This document shows positions 28,290-36,252 of a DNA stretch of 44,371 nucleotides, one piece after another. The DNA comes from Lachnospiraceae bacterium (lineage in GTDB: Bacteria > Bacillota > Clostridia > Lachnospirales > Lachnospiraceae). Every line of letters begins with the position of its first letter. Position 1 is the first letter of the stretch. The stretch is from positions 1-44,371 of the forward strand of contig SVEN01000020.1 in NCBI GenBank assembly GCA_015057365.1. The letters run 5' to 3'. Position numbers and translations under genes: made by a program. Under the pieces are notes generated by a model. It did not search any database, was not told the origin of the DNA, and saw only the letters and a program-made list of their open reading frames with translations.

Positions 28290-28760
28290 TTACTTTCCCG
28301 CCGTCTGTTCCATCTTCAGTAACAACCGGACAAATACGGAATCTTCTATCCCTTCTGCCATTTCCTTATCCAGACAATGTACCTTAAACTCATCGTCGGT
28401 CAGTTCCACCGTAATGGTACCAGGCGTCAGGGTAATAGAGTTGGCAAGCACTGTTCGCGCCAAATCCGTCTTTAACGGCGTACGGAATGTAACCAGTAAC
28501 GGCTCCACCTCATATTTAGGCGAAACAATCAGGCTGATTGCCGAACAATTTGCTTTTATGACTTCCCAAACGAGCACAAAAAAGTAGCCGATGCCCTGCG
28601 GCAAAAGTCGCAGAGCAAGCAGCTCACGTTTCGGGCTATATTCTAAAAATTTCCAGCAGAACAGATACACTGCTGCCGATAATACTATGCCGAACAAAAC
28701 AAGTTCTAAGGTTACTTTTCCGTTAAAAATCAACCAAAGTGCAAACAATACGAATATCAT
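28290..28760 (-). CDS. mrpE: MrpE/MnhE-like antiporter subunit
   Basis: 156 residues from the ATG at 28760, preceded by AGAGGTGA. Two membrane helices (FVLFALWLIFNGKVTLELVLFG, then AVYLFCWKFL) and the later VEPLLVTFRTPLKTDLARTVLANSITLTPGTITVEL match MrpE closely, including the ANSITLTPGT signature. First gene of the antiporter operon. A start at 28793 is in frame but has no good ribosome binding site. Confidence 0.92.
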   Translation of the reverse strand: MIFVLFALWLIFNGKVTLELVLFGIVLSAAVYLFCWKFLEYSPKRELLALRLLPQGIGYFFVLVWEVIKANCSAISLIVSPKYEVEPLLVTFRTPLKTDLARTVLANSITLTPGTITVELTDDEFKVHCLDKEMAEGIEDSVFVRLLLKMEQTAGK

Positions 28761-28813
28761 AATACTCACCTCTCGGATTCTTTTCCCACCCATTCAAGGA
28801 TAAAACCCAACTC

Positions 28814-28842
28814 ATATTAGCACTTTGTACTTGGACTGTCAA
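28814..28842 (-). promoter_or_regulatory. Promoter of the Mrp-type antiporter operon
   Basis: Minus strand consensus TTGACA (28842-28837), 17-bp spacer, TAATAT (28819-28814) with an extended TG. A short inverted repeat with arms ACTTG/CAAGT (28829-28844) overlaps the -35 and could be an operator, but five-base arms are weak evidence. Confidence 0.8.
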
Positions 28843-28880
28843 GTAAACGCAAAGAAATCTTTACAATATCCGACAGATTT

Positions 28881-29675
28881 CTAGCTTCCCTTTTTTCGGT
28901 CAGACAAAAAATTCTTCATTCCCTTTAATGCATTCTTTTCCAATCGTGATACCTGGGCCTGGGAAATGTGAATTTCCTCTGCCACTTCCATCTGTGTTTT
29001 CCCTTGAAAAAAACGCATATCAATAATCATCCGCTCCCGTTCCGGCAAACGCCCCATGGCATCCTTTAAAGAGATTTCCTCAATCCAGACCTCCTCACCG
29101 CTTTTCTTATCACACACCTGATCCATAATATAAAGTGCATCTCCGCCGTCCTTATACACGGGTTCGTATAAAGATACCGGTGTCTGAATCGCATCAAAGG
29201 CTTCATTAATCTCCTCCGGTGTCAGTCCCGTACGTTCCGAAATTTCCGCAATGGACGGATCCCTGTTTAACTCTTTTGTTAACTGTTCCTTTGCATAAAT
29301 CGCTTTATATGCCGCATCACGCAACGACCTGCTGACGCGGATTGTATTGTTATCCCTGAGATACCGTCTGATTTCTCCGATAATCATCGGTACCGCGTAG
29401 GTGGAAAACTTCACCCCCTGAGTAATATCAAAATTGTCGATTGCCTTCATCAGACCGATACATCCGATTTGAAACAAATCATCCACATTTTCGTTATTCC
29501 CCGAAAAACGTTGTATAATACTGAGTACCAATCGCAGATTTCCATGAATATATTGTTCCCTTGCCGATTTATCTCCTTGTTTTATCTTTATAAACAATGT
29601 TTCTTTCTCTTCATTACTTAAAAGCGGCAGCTTCGCTGTATTCACTCCGCAAATTTCCACTTTATAAAGCGCCAT
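28881..29675 (-). CDS. sigG: RNA polymerase sporulation sigma factor SigG (late forespore)
   Basis: SigG directs late forespore transcription. The start is the ATG at 29675, with AGGAGG seven bases upstream, giving 264 residues that begin ALYKVEICGVNTAKLPLL, the hallmark N-terminus of SigG. Region 2 contains HGNLRLVLSIIQRF, DDLFQIGCIGLMKAIDNFD and FSTYAVPMIIGEIRRYLRD. Region 4 ends with the helix-turn-helix EVAEEIHISQAQVSRLEK. It follows sigE by 110 bases without a terminator, so readthrough from the spoIIG promoter is likely. A 20-bp stem can cover its start codon and part of its ribosome binding site. Confidence 0.97.
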   Translation of the reverse strand: MALYKVEICGVNTAKLPLLSNEEKETLFIKIKQGDKSAREQYIHGNLRLVLSIIQRFSGNNENVDDLFQIGCIGLMKAIDNFDITQGVKFSTYAVPMIIGEIRRYLRDNNTIRVSRSLRDAAYKAIYAKEQLTKELNRDPSIAEISERTGLTPEEINEAFDAIQTPVSLYEPVYKDGGDALYIMDQVCDKKSGEEVWIEEISLKDAMGRLPERERMIIDMRFFQGKTQMEVAEEIHISQAQVSRLEKNALKGMKNFLSDRKKGS

Positions 29676-29753
29676 GACACATCCCTCCTGTACTAACAGA
29701 CCATGAGGAAACTCTCTCATATACTGTTAATTTAAGGATGTACCATGGCGCTT
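29667..29753 (-). promoter_or_regulatory. Long-range stem sequestering the sigG start codon
   Basis: On the minus strand the segment 29753-29734 can pair over 20 contiguous positions (17 Watson-Crick, 3 G-U) with 29686-29667, across a 47-base loop. The downstream arm covers the end of the AGGAGG site, the ATG at 29675 and the next codons. The loop contains a second, smaller stem (ATGAG/CTCAT) and a GTATA element like the -35 of SigF/SigG promoters, but no convincing -10. Transcripts entering from sigE would carry both arms, while transcripts starting in the loop would not. Confidence 0.75.
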
Positions 29754-29785
29754 CTCTTTATACTGAAAGCTTTTGTCAACTTCTG

Positions 29786-30523
29786 TCAGGCAATCATCAT
29801 TTCCTTGCGCAAGCGTTTCATTATTTTCTTTTCAAGTCTCGAAATATACGACTGGGAAATCCCCAGCAAATCCGCAACCTCTTTCTGGGTATGTTCGTTG
29901 CCGTCCCTGCTTTCCAAACCGTAACGAAGATTAATAATCAGACGTTCTCTGTCGTTTAAGCAGGAAAGTGCCTGAAACAGGGAATTCCGATCCGCTTCCT
30001 CCTCCAGTCCCCGATACACTTCGTTTTCATCGGTACCGAGAATATCCGAAAGCAACAACTCGTTTCCGTCCCAATCCACGTTTAGCGGTTCATCGATAGA
30101 AACCTCCAACTTTTGTCTGCTGCTCCGACGAAGGTACATCAAAATTTCGTTTTCAATGCACCGGGAAGCATAGGTGGCCAGCTTAATGTTCTTTTCCGGA
30201 TTGAAAGTATTGATGGCCTTAATCAGTCCGATGGTTCCGATGGAAATCAAATCCTCCACCCCTACACCGGTATTATCAAACTTCTTTGCTATGTACACCA
30301 CCAGACGAAGATTATGTTCCACAAGGTCCGAACGAGCTTCTCCGCTTTCATCCTCCGCCAGTGCCGCAATCATTCGCGCCTCTTCCTCCGGAGAATACGG
30401 TGGCGGTAACACCTCCGTTCCTCCGATATAATGAATCTCTCCGTACTGACCTGTTAATAATGCTGTCAGATTCGGAATCATCCGAAACTGAAACCTATTC
30501 GGTATCGAAACTTTAAATAACAT
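29786..30523 (-). CDS. sigE: RNA polymerase sporulation sigma factor SigE (early mother cell), pro-protein
   Basis: 245 residues. The N-terminal 30 or so residues ([18 protein letters not shown]) form an amphipathic pro-sequence, followed by [17 protein letters not shown], the conserved segment where SpoIIGA cuts pro-SigE in Bacillus. Region 2 has [16 protein letters not shown] and [20 protein letters not shown]. Region 4 ends with [20 protein letters not shown]. It overlaps the end of spoIIGA by 11 bases, with GAAGGAG in the spoIIGA tail serving as ribosome binding site, so protease and substrate are made together. Confidence 0.97.
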   Translation of the reverse strand: MLFKVSIPNRFQFRMIPNLTALLTGQYGEIHYIGGTEVLPPPYSPEEEARMIAALAEDESGEARSDLVEHNLRLVVYIAKKFDNTGVGVEDLISIGTIGLIKAINTFNPEKNIKLATYASRCIENEILMYLRRSSRQKLEVSIDEPLNVDWDGNELLLSDILGTDENEVYRGLEEEADRNSLFQALSCLNDRERLIINLRYGLESRDGNEHTQKEVADLLGISQSYISRLEKKIMKRLRKEMMIA

Positions 30524-31307
30524 ATTGTTCTCCTTCCCGTGTATTCTTTACACATTCCATTGCAAAAATTTCCGGTTGCAATATCATTTGGTATTCACAA
30601 CCAACAAATAAACTATGTTCTGCCGCAACTGCCGCCACCTCACCGGACATCTGCCGTCCATCCTCTGCAATTACGGTACAGTGCAGTCTGACACCATGTA
30701 AAAAACCTTTCCCTCCGACTCCTTTATAAGGCAAAAAAACCAATTTTTGCGGCATGGTTCTCTCTGCCATTTTTATCCACTCCGTAAGACAAGTCCTGTC
30801 CACCAGCACCACCGGCATTGCGCTTCCCGGAAGCCGCAATCGGTTTCCGGTATCCATAAACGCACTCAGGCGTTTTTCTTCCGCTCCTTGACAAAGTTTC
30901 GCCTCGTACAAAAACTGTTGTGTCTGCTTTGTCCGAAACAATTGCAAAATCCTACTTAATAAAAAAGGAAGTAACAACGTTCCCACCAGACAAATCAATC
31001 CGATATTTTTTACCGGTAACAGTTGTAAAAAACCGGCTAAAAGTGCTGTCATACCAAGCAACAATACACTTCCGCTTATTACTCTTTGCTTTCCGTAAGC
31101 AATTCTTGCTCCGAGAAGAAGACCTGCTACTGCTATAAGCACCCTGCAGATAAATCCTTCGCCGGTTCTCGATACGATAAACATTAGTAACGATGCCGTA
31201 TCAATCCCCCCACAGCAAATTGCCGCAAGTACCAATCGGCTTTTTTTAAATTTGTTACTTTTTCTTTGTAAAATCACACTTGTTAACCCCAAACACAACA
31301 GGTGCAT
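30513..31307 (-). CDS. spoIIGA: Sigma-E processing peptidase SpoIIGA
   Basis: SpoIIGA is the septal aspartic protease that activates pro-SigE. The first half is hydrophobic with about five membrane helices. The second half has the AFMDTGNRL aspartate motif of the SpoIIGA peptidase domain. The first ATG is at 31307 but lacks a Shine-Dalgarno. The 14 codons before it read VRIYLDSYIAASVW, which matches the conserved SpoIIGA N-terminus (M-K-I-Y-L-D in Bacillus). A GGAGG lies exactly nine bases before a GTA (31349-31347) at the position of the expected Met. No ATG, GTG or TTG occurs between this point and an upstream in-frame stop, so the true start is probably non-standard (see finding). Confidence 0.9.
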   Translation of the reverse strand: MHLLCLGLTSVILQRKSNKFKKSRLVLAAICCGGIDTASLLMFIVSRTGEGFICRVLIAVAGLLLGARIAYGKQRVISGSVLLLGMTALLAGFLQLLPVKNIGLICLVGTLLLPFLLSRILQLFRTKQTQQFLYEAKLCQGAEEKRLSAFMDTGNRLRLPGSAMPVVLVDRTCLTEWIKMAERTMPQKLVFLPYKGVGGKGFLHGVRLHCTVIAEDGRQMSGEVAAVAAEHSLFVGCEYQMILQPEIFAMECVKNTREGEQYVI

Positions 31308-31380
31308 CCAAACACTTGCCGCTATGTAACTGTCCAGATAAATTCTTACCTTGCGCCACCTCCCTTGTCTTTGCTCCTCT

Positions 31381-31413
31381 ATTATACATCATTCCATTTA
31401 CAATTTCTGTAAA
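31381..31413 (-). promoter_or_regulatory. spoIIG-like promoter with a long spacer
   Basis: A perfect TATAAT (31386-31381) lies 21 bp from TTTACA (31413-31408). A spacer of 22 bp is the known peculiarity of the Spo0A-activated spoIIG promoter of B. subtilis, so a 21-bp spacer at the same locus is meaningful. Confidence 0.65.
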
Positions 31414-31457
31414 ATATTGTAAATTTTTCCCAGTTATAGTCGCAAAATAACATAAAA

Positions 31458-31464
31458 TTCGACA
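31458..31464 (-). promoter_or_regulatory. Spo0A box upstream of spoIIGA
   Basis: A perfect TGTCGAA 0A-box core (31464-31458, minus strand) lies about 85 bases before the predicted transcription start, in the region where Spo0A sites occur upstream of spoIIG in Bacillus. I found no second clear box near the -35. Confidence 0.55.
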
Positions 31465-31509
31465 CAATTCGCGCATGCTCTCGCCGTTTGCTCGCATGCT
31501 CACTTTGCC

Positions 31510-31544
31510 TGCACGCAAAGAAGGCTACGCGTAAGCGTAGCCTT
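31510..31544 (-). terminator. Terminator after ftsZ
   Basis: A perfect ten-bp stem (31535-31544 with 31521-31530) with a four-base loop is followed on the minus strand by CUUUGCGUG. The U-tract is short, so some readthrough into spoIIGA is possible. Confidence 0.65.
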
Positions 31545-31564
31545 TGAATGATCTCATATCTAAT

Positions 31565-32854
31565 TTACTTCTTCTTGGAAGAATAGTTCTGGATAAACGG
31601 CGGAATCTTAATCTTCTCTTCACCGTTTTCTGTCGTAGCCGTATCCTGCTTTCCGAACATCGGATTAGTGGAACGTGCCGCAAACGGAGCCGTACCTACC
31701 GGCTTATACTCCGTAGTTGCTGCCTTCGGACGTACCGCATTCGGATCAAACTTGTAATCGAACTGCTCCATAGTACCGCGGTCTGCCGGAGCAACCGTAT
31801 TGGTTGCGGAGAAATTACTGCGACTTAAGAAGCCCGGAAGGGATACTCCCGGTGCCGGAGCCTTTGCTCCGAATTGGGTATTCATACGCTGTGCCTGCGC
31901 ACCGTTCTCCTGAAGACCGGTAGCAATAACGGTAATCACTGCCTGATCCTGCATAGTCTCATCATACATTGCACCGAAAATAATGTTTGCGTTCTCACCG
32001 GCAAGCAACTGAACCTCGGTAGCCGCCTCATTTACCTCTATCAGGCTGACATCACCGGATACATTTAAGATAACATGGCTTGCACCCTGAATCTTCGTCT
32101 CAAGAAGCGGGCTGGATACTGCCTTATGTACCGCATCTAAGCACTTCTGCTCACCGGTACCCATACCGATACCGATATGTGCTACGCCCTTGTCCTGCAT
32201 AACCGTCTGCACGTCTGCAAAGTCAAGGTTAATAAGTGCCGGGAGATTAATAAGGTCGGTAATACCCTGTACACCCTGCTGTAATACTTCATCTGCCTTC
32301 TTTAATGCTTCCGGCATAGACGTACGACGATCTACGATTTCAAGAAGCTTGTCATTCGGAACTACAATCAAAGAATCCACATTCTGCTTTAACTTCTCAA
32401 TACCCGCTACGGCATTTGCCATACGAACCTTATGTTCGAAGGTAAACGGCTTGGTCACAATACCGACCGTTAAGATACCCATACCCTTTGCAATGCCCGC
32501 AACAACCGGAGCCGCACCGGTACCGGTACCGCCACCCATACCGCAGGTAACGAACACCATGTCCGCTCCCTTAATAATCTGGGTTAATTCCTCTATGTTC
32601 TCTTCTGCTGCCTTCTCTCCGATTTCAGGCTTTGCACCTGCACCGAGACCCTTGGTCAGCTTTTCTCCGATTTGAATACACTGGGATGCCTTGCAATTCT
32701 TTAAATGCTGCTTGTCCGTATTAACACAAACGAACTCAACACCGCCGATCCCTTCCTCAATCATTCTGTTTACCGCATTATTACCCGCACCGCCAACGCC
32801 GATTACCAAAATCTTTGCGGCTACGTCCGAAGTATTGTTCATAATTTCAAGCAC
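31565..32854 (-). CDS. ftsZ: Cell division protein FtsZ
   Basis: FtsZ polymerises into the division ring. The tubulin signature GGGTGTG is at residues 107-113 and the T7 loop reads NLDFADV. A variable linker rich in Ala, Pro and Asn leads to the C-terminal peptide IKIPPFIQ, which binds FtsA, SepF and other partners. I choose the GTG at 32854 ([14 protein letters not shown]), which has AGGAGG seven bases upstream and matches Lachnospiraceae FtsZ N-termini. An in-frame ATG at 32929 adds 25 unrelated residues. It has its own promoter and ends the dcw cluster. Confidence 0.98.
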   Translation of the reverse strand: MLEIMNNTSDVAAKILVIGVGGAGNNAVNRMIEEGIGGVEFVCVNTDKQHLKNCKASQCIQIGEKLTKGLGAGAKPEIGEKAAEENIEELTQIIKGADMVFVTCGMGGGTGTGAAPVVAGIAKGMGILTVGIVTKPFTFEHKVRMANAVAGIEKLKQNVDSLIVVPNDKLLEIVDRRTSMPEALKKADEVLQQGVQGITDLINLPALINLDFADVQTVMQDKGVAHIGIGMGTGEQKCLDAVHKAVSSPLLETKIQGASHVILNVSGDVSLIEVNEAATEVQLLAGENANIIFGAMYDETMQDQAVITVIATGLQENGAQAQRMNTQFGAKAPAPGVSLPGFLSRSNFSATNTVAPADRGTMEQFDYKFDPNAVRPKAATTEYKPVGTAPFAARSTNPMFGKQDTATTENGEEKIKIPPFIQNYSSKKK

Positions 32855-32941
32855 GGTGACTCCTCCTTTTATTCTCTCACAACCCTCTATACAACAAGAT
32901 GTTGTGTTTATTTTCCTATAATGCCCCATCCTCTATACTAT

Positions 32942-32970
32942 ATCATATATTGAAATAGAAAATTTAGCAA
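32942..32970 (-). promoter_or_regulatory. Probable ftsZ promoter
   Basis: Minus strand TTGCTA (32970-32965), 17-bp spacer, TATGAT (32947-32942). A second TATAGT hexamer overlaps slightly downstream. The leader of about 80 bases contains a small ACAACA/TGTTGT hairpin before the ribosome binding site. Confidence 0.6.
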
Positions 32971-32998
32971 GCATTTTTTTCACATTTTCATCTTTTTT

Positions 32999-33742
32999 TT
33001 ATTCTTCCTTCGGTTTCGCTATAATATCCTCCGGTCCTCCGTTGTATCCGGACAAATCGATATACAGATTCCGGTCCGAAACAGAAGGCAGTATATCTGC
33101 CAGTTTTTGTATCGGCAGGTCATATGCCACCCGGCGTCCCAAAGCCACACTACAGGTCCCCACCTCCAGCTCCACCTCACCTTTTCCGTTAAAGGTAATG
33201 CTTTCTGCCGGAATCTTGTATTCCCGGACCAACTTTGCAATATTTAAAATAATATCATACAACTCGTCCTTCTGGATTTTCAACTTTTCGTACAAAACGA
33301 TCCGGTCAAACTCCAATCCTTTCACAAGAGGAACTCCCGGTAACGGCTCCACAGAGGTCTCCGTGACATAACCGTCCTTATCAAAATACAGATACTGTCC
33401 CATGACCTTAACGGAACCTACCAGAATTTTCTCATACACCCGGATATGAATAACATTCTTTCCCTCCACCGTTATGTCATATCGTTCGATATACGGAACT
33501 CTCTGTTCTCCGTTCCGAAACTGTTCCAGGCGAAACAACAATGTATTTTTCCTTGCAACATCCTCCGAAATTTTCGCAAGGAACTCCTCTTCCGTATAAT
33601 AGGTCAAGCCTTCCACCGTAATTTCTTCCGTCCGGAACACACCGTAAAACAACAGCACCAAGGCACCGAGAATCACTGCCACTGCAGCAAATCGAATCAA
33701 ATACCGGATTCCTCCGCGCTGTTCTTCCGTATGATTACTCAT
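32999..33742 (-). CDS. ftsQ: Cell division protein FtsQ/DivIB
   Basis: 247 residues: a short cytoplasmic tail, one membrane helix at about 13-36 (YLIRFAAVAVILGALVLLFYGVF), a POTRA domain starting RTEEITVEGLTYYTEEEF and a beta domain with DITVEGKNVIHIRVYEK. This is the standard FtsQ/DivIB layout. The protein forms the divisome subcomplex with FtsL and FtsB outside the membrane. GGAGAG lies before the ATG. Flanked by murA and ftsZ as in other Clostridia. Confidence 0.92.
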   Translation of the reverse strand: MSNHTEEQRGGIRYLIRFAAVAVILGALVLLFYGVFRTEEITVEGLTYYTEEEFLAKISEDVARKNTLLFRLEQFRNGEQRVPYIERYDITVEGKNVIHIRVYEKILVGSVKVMGQYLYFDKDGYVTETSVEPLPGVPLVKGLEFDRIVLYEKLKIQKDELYDIILNIAKLVREYKIPAESITFNGKGEVELEVGTCSVALGRRVAYDLPIQKLADILPSVSDRNLYIDLSGYNGGPEDIIAKPKEE

Positions 33743-33761
33743 AGTTACTCTCCATCTTCAT

Positions 33762-35018
33762 TTATTTCTCCTCCGCCAGCACCGTCTTTGCGCCCAAACG
33801 CCTCATTGTTCCGCAGATATCCTCGTATCCTCTGGCTATATATTCATACCCGTCCACACAGGTCTCGCCCTCTGCCGCAAGTCCGGCCAGCACAAGCGCA
33901 GCTCCGCTCCTCAAATCCATTGCGGTAACGGTCGTCCCCTGTAACCGTTCCATTCCCCGGATATAAACAGACTGACCGTTTCTTTGTATGTCCGCTCCCA
34001 TCCGTTGTAATTCCGGCACCACGCCGAAACGTGATTCAAACACCGTTTCTTCCACGCAGCTGTCTCCTTCCGCCGTCGCAAGCATTGCTACTGTCAATGA
34101 CTGCATATCCGTAGGAAATGCCGGATAGGGAGCCGTAACAATCCCGGGCACCGCTTTCAGCCGTTTCGGTGCATTTATCACAATGCGGTCCGCTTCCCGG
34201 TATATACGATTCCCCATTCTCCCAAAATATTCCGCAATACCTTTCATACACACATGCCGGGTTCCGCAAAGACATACCTCCCCGCCGGTTACAGCAGCCG
34301 CCGCCAGATACGTCCCGGCTACAATCCGGTCTCCGGATACGGTATACTCCGTTCCGCGAAGCCCTCTGACGCCTTCTATTCCGATACGCGAGGTACCGAT
34401 GCCGCATATTTTAGCACCGGCCCGATTTAAGAAACGACAAAGTTCCGCAACCTCCGGTTCTCTCGCAGCCCCATATATAACCGTGTTCCCTTTTGCACAA
34501 ACTGCAGCCAGTACGGCATTCTCCGTGGCTCCCACGCTGGGATAAGGAAGTACTACACGGCCTCCCTCCGGACACCCGCAAAGAAACACCCCCTCCGGTT
34601 TTTCCGAAAGAGTTGCCCCCAACTGCCGGAACACCCTGCAATGCAAATCAATGGGACGTGCTCCGATGACACATCCTCCCGGATAAGCCATTCCCGCCTC
34701 GTGAAAACGTCCCCAGCATGCTCCGAGAAGCAATACACCGCCTCTTGTCTTGCACGCAAGCTCCGGTCCGAACCGATAGGGAAAAGCATCTGTCGTATCC
34801 AGATCCAGACATCCCTCTTTAAAGGTACTCGTTACCCCGGCAAAAGAAAGTGTATAAAGGATGTCTCTCACATCGGAAATATCCGGACAATTCTTTAATA
34901 TTACTCTTCCTTTGCACAGAATGCATGCCGCTAAAATCGGCAGCACCCCATTCTTTGACCCTTGCAGGGAAAGCTCACCTTCCAGTTTAGTTCCGCCTTC
35001 TATCTTCACATACGACAT
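33762..35018 (-). CDS. murA: UDP-N-acetylglucosamine 1-carboxyvinyltransferase
   Basis: MurA transfers enolpyruvate from PEP to UDP-GlcNAc, the first step of peptidoglycan synthesis, and is the fosfomycin target. GSKNGVLP carries Lys22 and Asn23. The catalytic loop AYPGGCVIGARPIDLH contains the PEP-binding Cys116, so the enzyme should be fosfomycin-sensitive at this residue. FPTDMQ holds Asp304. 418 residues is the normal length. The protein is unusually rich in Cys for a MurA (many Cys outside the active site). GGAGAG lies six bases before the ATG. Confidence 0.96.
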   Translation of the reverse strand: MSYVKIEGGTKLEGELSLQGSKNGVLPILAACILCKGRVILKNCPDISDVRDILYTLSFAGVTSTFKEGCLDLDTTDAFPYRFGPELACKTRGGVLLLGACWGRFHEAGMAYPGGCVIGARPIDLHCRVFRQLGATLSEKPEGVFLCGCPEGGRVVLPYPSVGATENAVLAAVCAKGNTVIYGAAREPEVAELCRFLNRAGAKICGIGTSRIGIEGVRGLRGTEYTVSGDRIVAGTYLAAAAVTGGEVCLCGTRHVCMKGIAEYFGRMGNRIYREADRIVINAPKRLKAVPGIVTAPYPAFPTDMQSLTVAMLATAEGDSCVEETVFESRFGVVPELQRMGADIQRNGQSVYIRGMERLQGTTVTAMDLRSGAALVLAGLAAEGETCVDGYEYIARGYEDICGTMRRLGAKTVLAEEK

Positions 35019-35071
35019 AGCATCTCTCCGGGTGTTGTTCTATGTCATACTATGCCGTAGTTATAAAAATG

Positions 35072-36223
35072 TTACCTTTCATATTCAATCCGGTTGGAAA
35101 CGCTGAGCGCAATTCCCATTTCCGCCATTAATACCACCAGTGACGTACCACCGTAGCTGATAAACGGAAGCGGAATACCGGTAGACGGCATCGTATTGGT
35201 TACTACCGCAATATTAATCAGCACCTGCATGGCAATATGTATCATAATTCCGACGCAAATAAGAGAACCGAACAAATCTCTTGCATTCACCGCAACCACA
35301 AACAAACGCCACAACAACAGTACATACAACAAAATAATCGCCAAAGCTCCCACGATACCCAGTTCCTCACAAATGACCGAGAAAATCATATCGTTATGCG
35401 ACTCCGGGATAAATCCCAGCTTCTGCATACTCTGACCCAGGCCCTTACCCCACAAGCCACCGGAAGCAATCGCGTATAATCCCTGTAAAATCTGATATCC
35501 CTTCGGATGGGTCTCTACGTTCAGCCATGCATCGATACGCTCTCCTCGGAAAGCTTCACCCATGAATATGTATCCGGCCACCAGTCCTACCGCAAGCAAT
35601 CCCGCCACAAAGAAATATCCTTTTCTGCGGGCAACCACAAAACATACCAAAAACGTAATACCCGCAATAATAATCGCGGTACTTAGGTTCTCTGCCGCAA
35701 CCAGTGCAAGAAGCGGTGCCACATAAATACATACCCGTATAAATCCGTATACCGTATCCAGCCGCTTCGGTGCGGCATATACAATATAGGCCACCAGCAA
35801 TATGACACAAATCTTTGTAAGCTCCGAAGGCTGGAAGGTACCGAGAAGCGGAATCTTAATCCATCGTTTTGCACCCTTTACCTCTTCCCCGAAGAATAAT
35901 ACATAAATCTGCAATCCGATACACAAAGCATAGGCCAGAAATAACAAACGTATCTTATACTTTTTCCCGATTCCTTTAATGTAAAAGAAATAATCGATTT
36001 TGGATACTACAATCATAACCACAGCACCGATAACCGCGGAAATCAGCTGACGTTTAAAAAAGTAAGCCGCGTCTCCGAATTTTTGTTTTACCGCATAATA
36101 TGAACTGGTACTGTAGACCATAACCAAACCGATACATACCAGTATAAGCGTTATGAAAAGCAGGCTGTAATCGTAATAGGTCTGCGGTTTATATTCAGTT
36201 TTTCGCACCGTAGGCTTCTCCAT
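35072..36223 (-). CDS. ftsW: FtsW/SpoVE-family lipid II polymerase
   Basis: 383 residues, about ten membrane segments. Conserved SEDS-family blocks are GLVMVYSTSSYYA, GAKRWIKIPLLGTFQPSEL, HPKGYQILQGLYAIASGGLWGKGLGQS, PESHNDMIFSVICEELG and PLPFISYGGTS. SEDS proteins polymerise lipid II with a partner class B PBP, and one is encoded directly upstream. Whether it serves division (FtsW) or spore cortex (SpoVE) cannot be decided from sequence alone. GGAGGG lies before the ATG. Confidence 0.92.
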   Translation of the reverse strand: MEKPTVRKTEYKPQTYYDYSLLFITLILVCIGLVMVYSTSSYYAVKQKFGDAAYFFKRQLISAVIGAVVMIVVSKIDYFFYIKGIGKKYKIRLLFLAYALCIGLQIYVLFFGEEVKGAKRWIKIPLLGTFQPSELTKICVILLVAYIVYAAPKRLDTVYGFIRVCIYVAPLLALVAAENLSTAIIIAGITFLVCFVVARRKGYFFVAGLLAVGLVAGYIFMGEAFRGERIDAWLNVETHPKGYQILQGLYAIASGGLWGKGLGQSMQKLGFIPESHNDMIFSVICEELGIVGALAIILLYVLLLWRLFVVAVNARDLFGSLICVGIMIHIAMQVLINIAVVTNTMPSTGIPLPFISYGGTSLVVLMAEMGIALSVSNRIEYER

Positions 36224-36252
36224 AGTTTCACCCTCCTGCCACTCATTATATT

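Noticed and set aside
19577-28760. Operon as respiratory complex I or a membrane-bound hydrogenase
   Set aside because: No NuoB, C, D, I or hydrogenase large/small subunit genes are present, while MrpE, F and G signatures are clear.
29687-29733. SigF promoter inside the sigG leader loop
   Set aside because: A GTATA -35-like element is present, but no -10 matching the SigF/SigG consensus lies at the right distance; not listed as a feature.
31255-31518. Minus-strand open frame of 87 codons upstream of spoIIGA
   Set aside because: It overlaps the spoIIGA N-terminus in another frame and covers the promoter region; the spoIIGA frame matches the family.
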